From positions 1 through 5,307 of the forward strand of contig JAFDFT010000201.1 in NCBI GenBank assembly GCA_019309685.1: a stretch of 5,307 nt of DNA, given 5' to 3'. Position 1 is the stretch's first letter, and every line of letters begins with the position of its first letter. The position numbers were made by a program, and so were the translations under genes. Shown piece after piece: positions 4,918 to 5,307 of this stretch. This DNA comes from Deltaproteobacteria bacterium (GTDB taxonomy: Bacteria > Desulfobacterota > Desulfobacteria > Desulfobacterales > JAABPS01). Below the pieces are notes generated by a model. The model was not told the DNA's origin and made no database searches. It saw nothing but the letters and a program-made list of their open reading frames with translations.

Positions 4918-5265
4918 TTATTCGGGTTTATGTCCTTCCTTTCGTAAAAGATCTTGATACCAGCATGAAAACTCAAACATACCCCTATACATATCATCAT
5001 CGTTAACAAGTCCGATGCAAATATCCAGCACACCCCTTCCATACGAGTTACTGTATTCAGCCTCTGTTCGGGTCTGAAGAAACTCTCTTACAAGCATTTG
5101 AGATGTCCGTTTGGTTTTATCTTTTCTGATATCAATTGGATCTTTTGGCTCTTCAAAAGGATCCCATTTCTCATACCCTTTTTTCAGAATATGTTTTTGC
5201 CGTTTAGGAGACATGCTGTCAAAGATTGCTTTCTTTTTTTCTTCTTCTGATAGGAGATCACTCAT
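4918..5265 (-). CDS. Conserved-looking hypothetical protein, 115 residues
   Basis: I do not recognise a named family. The start is the ATG at 5265-5263, 6 bases after an AAGGAG ribosome site. An in-frame TTG at 5295 has no equal support. The protein is soluble, with no signal peptide or membrane helix. The first half is strongly charged: SEEEKKKAIFDSM, then MSPKRQKHILKKGYEKWDPFEEPKDPIDI, and RKDKTKRTSQ. The second half is more globular, with an amphipathic helix MLVREFLQTR, then an SNSYGRGVLDICIGL stretch and a Trp/Phe-rich end (MFEFSCWYQDLLRKEG). The mixed basic/acidic start and ordered aromatic C-terminus give it the look of a small adaptor or nucleic-acid-associated protein, but this is only an impression. 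Its two cysteines are far apart and form no metal motif. It may be the last gene of a minus-strand operon entering from the right edge. Confidence 0.75.
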   Translation of the reverse strand: MSDLLSEEEKKKAIFDSMSPKRQKHILKKGYEKWDPFEEPKDPIDIRKDKTKRTSQMLVREFLQTRTEAEYSNSYGRGVLDICIGLVNDDDMYRGMFEFSCWYQDLLRKEGHKPE

Positions 5266-5271
5266 TTTTTT

Positions 5272-5277
5272 CTCCTT
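5272..5277 (-). promoter_or_regulatory. Shine-Dalgarno deciding the start of the 115-residue protein
   Basis: On the minus strand AAGGAG at 5277-5272 sits 6 bases before the ATG at 5265. It overlaps the TAA (5278-5276) of a possible upstream reading frame, the usual arrangement of translationally coupled genes. Confidence 0.75.
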
Positions 5278-5307
5278 ACTTTTTTTCGGATTCAACCTCT
5301 TGGTCTT
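5276..5307 (-). CDS. Possible 3' tail of an upstream gene (partial)
   Basis: At the right edge one minus-strand frame reads D-Q-E-V-E-S-E-K-K and stops at TAA (5278-5276), just inside the ribosome site of the next gene. The charged tail and stop-in-Shine-Dalgarno arrangement are what an upstream operon member would show. Only nine whole codons are visible. Another frame also ends here (TGA after R-P-R-G), so the call is tentative. Confidence 0.35.
   Translation of the reverse strand, partial: DQEVESEKK

Noticed and set aside
4788..5042. 84-codon minus-strand open frame overlapping the 115-residue gene
   Set aside because: It lies in another frame of a better-supported gene, lacks a Shine-Dalgarno, and its tail is low-complexity Asn/Lys from AT-rich spacer.

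Overview
The window looks like chromosomal DNA of a Gram-negative anaerobe, most likely a sulfate-reducing deltaproteobacterium (Desulfobacterales). This is inferred from four things: a Na+-pumping decarboxylase beta/gamma pair, an HSD17B4-like (3R)-hydroxyacyl-CoA dehydrogenase, the general feel of the ATP-grasp, HNH and hypothetical proteins, and AT-rich spacers between moderate-GC genes. The assignment rests on recognising families by eye; no search was run.

Layout from left to right. The 3' part of a plus-strand SDR dehydrogenase gene enters from the left edge with its catalytic Tyr-x-x-x-Lys intact, and it ends just before a strong hairpin that is probably its terminator. A gene-free stretch of about 345 bases follows. 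It holds a compact 142-base palindromic element (614-755) with 18-base terminal inverted repeats and several nested inner stems, which looks like a MITE or similar small repeat. The element ends only 17 bases before the ATG of an ATP-grasp protein gene, and an HNH endonuclease gene follows 15 bases later in an apparent operon. A spacer of about 310 bases carries a possible promoter and a perfect 17-base palindrome touching a strong Shine-Dalgarno sequence. It leads into the oadG-like and oadB-like genes, which are 4 bases apart and should form the membrane part of a sodium-translocating decarboxylase. No alpha (carboxyltransferase) subunit or biotin carrier is present here.

The right part is on the minus strand. 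A small ABM-fold (antibiotic biosynthesis monooxygenase-like) gene converges on oadB. About 716 AT-rich bases without a supportable gene come next. Last is a 115-residue conserved-looking protein of unknown function, preceded at the window edge by what may be the 3' tail of another gene in the same operon.

The most unusual item is the 142-base palindromic element and its position directly against the ATP-grasp start. The perfect palindrome in front of oadG is the clearest candidate regulatory site. I found no complete new defence, toxin or CRISPR-like system. The ATP-grasp/HNH pair is the only cassette whose joint role is open.
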